In this document: in pieces, positions 61,674-64,000 of the stretch
Layout: each line of letters begins with the position of its first letter
How positions within the stretch are numbered: position 1 is the first letter of the stretch
Source: Mycobacterium shinjukuense
GTDB taxonomy: Bacteria > Actinomycetota > Actinomycetes > Mycobacteriales > Mycobacteriaceae
Direction of reading: 5' to 3'
Length of the DNA: 64,000 nt
NCBI RefSeq assembly: GCF_010730055.1
Contig: NZ_AP022575.1
Coordinates: 496,001 to 560,000 of the forward strand
Program-made: the position numbers and the translations under genes
The notes under the pieces: model-generated
Database searches by the model: none
What the model was told of the DNA's origin: nothing
Seen by the model: only the letters and a program-made list of their open reading frames with translations

Positions 61674-64000
61674 CTAGGCGCCGATTGCCTTGGCGAGCTC
61701 TGCGGGCGCGTAGTTCAGCAGGGCGGGAACGATGCCACCGGCGGGCGTACCGCCGAGTGGAAGCGTAATCGGCGTACCACCGACCACTGCCGTGGCCGTA
61801 AAGGCCCGCAGGGGCGAGAGAATGCCTCCGATCGGAACATTGGCCGTCAGCGACGTCACTCCCGGAATCGGCGCCAGGGACGGCGGCAGCGGCAGCGGCA
61901 GCGTGGCCTCGCCATTGAGGAAGCCGTTGGCGATGTTGGCGGGAGCACCAACCATCGCGGCTAAGGCCGCCTCCACGTTTCCGGCCTGCACGGCGCTGAT
62001 GACTGCGGTCGTGCTATCTGCCAGCGCAATCGCCGTGGTGATGGGCGCACCCAAGGCATTAAGGGCCATCACCAGCGGCAACCCAAAGGTCATCGACAAG
62101 GTTGGAATATCAAACGCGATGTTTGTGTCCGTGAGCGTCATGAGCACGTTGGTGGCGTTCTGCGCCACGGATCCGGGGATGCTCAAGATGGGTAGCAGGT
62201 CGCCAACGGGACCGAGCAGCTGAATGTTGGACAAGTCGGTTGCGTCAAGGCCGCTGACGAACAGCCTTATCGCGGCCCCCGCTACATCGCTCACCGCCCC
62301 GCTGACGTCGCCCGCTGCCAGGGCTTGGAGGGCCGCTTGCAGGCTCGGCGGTATGCCAGCCAACCCGATAGCGAAGTCCCTGGTGGCATCCGTGAGCGCG
62401 GTCAAAGTCAGCTGCCCGTAGCCGAACTGGTTGGCGAGGAACTGTTGCAGGAAAGGCGCCGGGTCAGCAAGCCAGTTGGTGCCGATGCTCTGCAGGTTGG
62501 TGACCGTGTTGTTGATGAGGTTTTCATACGGCCCGAGGATGGGAACGCTGCCGCTCAGGCTGGGGAAGGCCAGCGCGGCCGCGCCGGGCAGACCGGGAGT
62601 TCCACTCTGGCCGAACAACAACCCGCCGGCGCCCGCCATACCGCCCTTCCCGCCGGCGCCGGGCGGAGTGCCGGGGCCGGCGGCGCCGCCGGCTCCACCG
62701 TTACCACCGTTACCGATCAAGCTGGCATTACCCCCACTACCACCGTCGGTACCGTCCCCCCCAGCACCGGTGGCACCGCTGCCGGCGCCACCGGCGCCAC
62801 CGACCCCGCCGTTTCCGCCGTTTCCGTACAGCAGTCCGCCGTTGCCGCCGTTGCCGCTGGCCCCGCCGAGACCGCCATCACCCTTGCCGGTGTGAGCCCC
62901 ACCGGCGCCACCGTCCCCACCGGAGCCGCCGTTACCGAAGATGAAGCCGTTGCCGGCGTTTCCACCGGCCCCGCCGGTACCGCCCGCGATGCCGGTAGCA
63001 GCGGTGGTCCCGCCGGTGCCACCGTTGCCGCCGTCTCCGCCGTTGCCGTTGAGCAGCCCGGCGACACCACCGTGGCCGCCAGCGCCGCCGGCGCCGGTGC
63101 CACCGGCGAAGAAGGTGGCGGTATTTGCCCCACCATTACCACCGGCTCCACCGGCCCCGCCGTTGCCGAACAGGCTGGCATTGCCGCCGGCACCCCCGTT
63201 ACCGCCACTACCGGAGGCAACTACGGATACTGACGTGTCCCCTCCGTTGCCGCCGGTCCCGCCGGCCCCGCCGTTGCCGTACAGCAGCCCGGCGTTGCCG
63301 CCGGCGCCGCCGGCCCCGCCGTTCTGGCCGACGCCCAGCAGTGACGCGCCGTTGCCGCCGGCCCCGCCGGCCCCGCCGAAGCCCCACAGCCCGACGTTGC
63401 CACCGGCACCGCCGGACTCGCCGGTCCCGGTAAGACTGTTGGCACCGCCGGCACCGCCGGCGCCGCCGTTGCCGACCAGGGTGTTCCCGCCGCTGCCGCC
63501 GGCACCGGCGGTGCTCGATCCGCCGTCTCCACCGTTGCCGAAGAGGGCATTCCCACCGGCACCGCCAGCCTTCGAGTCGCTGGAACCACCGGCACCGCCG
63601 TTGCCGATCAATCCGCCGTCCGCGCCGGCCAGCCCGGAGCCTGCTCCCGCATTGCCCCCGTTGCCGTAAACCAGCCCGGCGTGGCCGGCGGAGCCGCCGG
63701 AAGGCCCGCTCCCGCCGTTGCCGCCGTTGCCGAAGAACAGGGCGTTACCGCCGGCACCGCCGGCGCCGACACCCGTTGAGCCGACGCCGCCGGCACCGCC
63801 GGCTCCGCCATTGCCGTACAGCAGTCCGCCGGCACCGCCGATCCCGCCGGCCCCGCCGATTCCGGCGCCGTTTGTGCCGCCGGCGCCGCCGGCCCCGCCG
63901 TTGCCGATCAATCCGGCGGCTCCGCCGTTACCGCCGGCCCCGCCGTCGGGCCCGCCGACCCCGCCGTTGCCGCCATTGCCGTACAACAAACCACCGGGTC
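61674..64000 (-). CDS. PE_PGRS protein, C-terminal part, runs off right edge
   Basis: At least 775 residues. The right part is Gly-rich PGRS with repeated LLYGNGGNGGVGG blocks; the frame stays open to the window edge, so the PE domain must lie beyond it. The left part (about 61674-62600) is a 300-residue C-terminal domain found in several PE_PGRS proteins: LINNTVTNLQSIGTNWLADP, GLAGIPPSLQAALQALAAGD, LLPILSIPGSVAQNATNVLM, GGIVPALLNYAPAELAKAIGA. The function of that domain is unknown. Confidence 0.9.
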   Translation of the reverse strand, partial: PGGLLYGNGGNGGVGGPDGGAGGNGGAAGLIGNGGAGGAGGTNGAGIGGAGGIGGAGGLLYGNGGAGGAGGVGSTGVGAGGAGGNALFFGNGGNGGSGPSGGSAGHAGLVYGNGGNAGAGSGLAGADGGLIGNGGAGGSSDSKAGGAGGNALFGNGGDGGSSTAGAGGSGGNTLVGNGGAGGAGGANSLTGTGESGGAGGNVGLWGFGGAGGAGGNGASLLGVGQNGGAGGAGGNAGLLYGNGGAGGTGGNGGDTSVSVVASGSGGNGGAGGNASLFGNGGAGGAGGNGGANTATFFAGGTGAGGAGGHGGVAGLLNGNGGDGGNGGTGGTTAATGIAGGTGGAGGNAGNGFIFGNGGSGGDGGAGGAHTGKGDGGLGGASGNGGNGGLLYGNGGNGGVGGAGGAGSGATGAGGDGTDGGSGGNASLIGNGGNGGAGGAAGPGTPPGAGGKGGMAGAGGLLFGQSGTPGLPGAAALAFPSLSGSVPILGPYENLINNTVTNLQSIGTNWLADPAPFLQQFLANQFGYGQLTLTALTDATRDFAIGLAGIPPSLQAALQALAAGDVSGAVSDVAGAAIRLFVSGLDATDLSNIQLLGPVGDLLPILSIPGSVAQNATNVLMTLTDTNIAFDIPTLSMTFGLPLVMALNALGAPITTAIALADSTTAVISAVQAGNVEAALAAMVGAPANIANGFLNGEATLPLPLPPSLAPIPGVTSLTANVPIGGILSPLRAFTATAVVGGTPITLPLGGTPAGGIVPALLNYAPAELAKAIGA

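Overview
The window is GC-rich DNA from a slow-growing Mycobacterium close to, but outside, the M. tuberculosis complex. The gene order follows the Rv1256c to Rv1287 block of M. tuberculosis almost gene for gene, from memory of that genome. PE_PGRS genes, mycobacterial lipoproteins (lprA, lprB, lprC), embR/pknH and the Rv1264 pH-sensing cyclase also fix the genus. Orthologue names below rest on recalled synteny and sequence resemblance, not on a search.

Layout. 1-9046: conserved block with a frameshifted cyp130 start, a glycolate-oxidase-like enzyme, the tap efflux pump, udgB, a FAD monooxygenase, a HIT protein, amiB2, the Rv1264 cyclase and Rv1265. The gene usually between the monooxygenase and the HIT protein (Rv1261c) is missing. 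9077-21168: an expanded pknH/embR/lprA locus. It holds two PknH-type kinases with almost identical kinase domains and unrelated outer domains, an ABC transporter with two FHA domains, EmbR, two LprA lipoproteins, two small DUF4189 secreted proteins and a C39-like secreted protein. It looks like a tandem segmental duplication. 21475-25314: two tandem PE_PGRS genes whose C-termini are glycoside hydrolases of families 64 and 16, both beta-1,3-glucanase families. Both are out of frame at the same G-rich spot. 25315-31360: a nucleotidyltransferase remnant, the Rv1271c secreted protein, an asymmetric ABC exporter pair (Rv1272c/Rv1273c), lprB and lprC. 31839-34058: a PE_PGRS gene. 34074-40738: SixA-like phosphatase, a 13E12-type relic, an SbcD/SbcC-like pair and a GMC oxidoreductase. 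40741-42005: a broken alpha/beta hydrolase. 41975-47397: the oppBCDA peptide importer. 47741-49333: another PE_PGRS. 49620-54286: beta-carbonic anhydrase, then the sulfate-activation operon cysD-cysNC-cysQ and an Rrf2 regulator. Past this point the tuberculosis synteny stops: a two-RCK potassium channel, an SRPBCC protein, a Nudix hydrolase, a DUF2254 membrane protein, a drug-efflux MFS with a divergent HxlR regulator, and the C-terminal part of a PE_PGRS gene that runs off the right edge.

How parts work together. PknH phosphorylates EmbR through EmbR's FHA domain in M. tuberculosis. Here a second kinase and an FHA-bearing transporter sit in the same cluster, so a phosphothreonine-wired module is plausible. 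CysD and CysNC make APS/PAPS, and CysQ removes the PAP by-product. The adjoining Rrf2 regulator and palindromes ahead of cysD and of the regulator suggest local sulfur control. Non-backbone genes are concentrated around the PE_PGRS genes, which mark most of the breaks in synteny.
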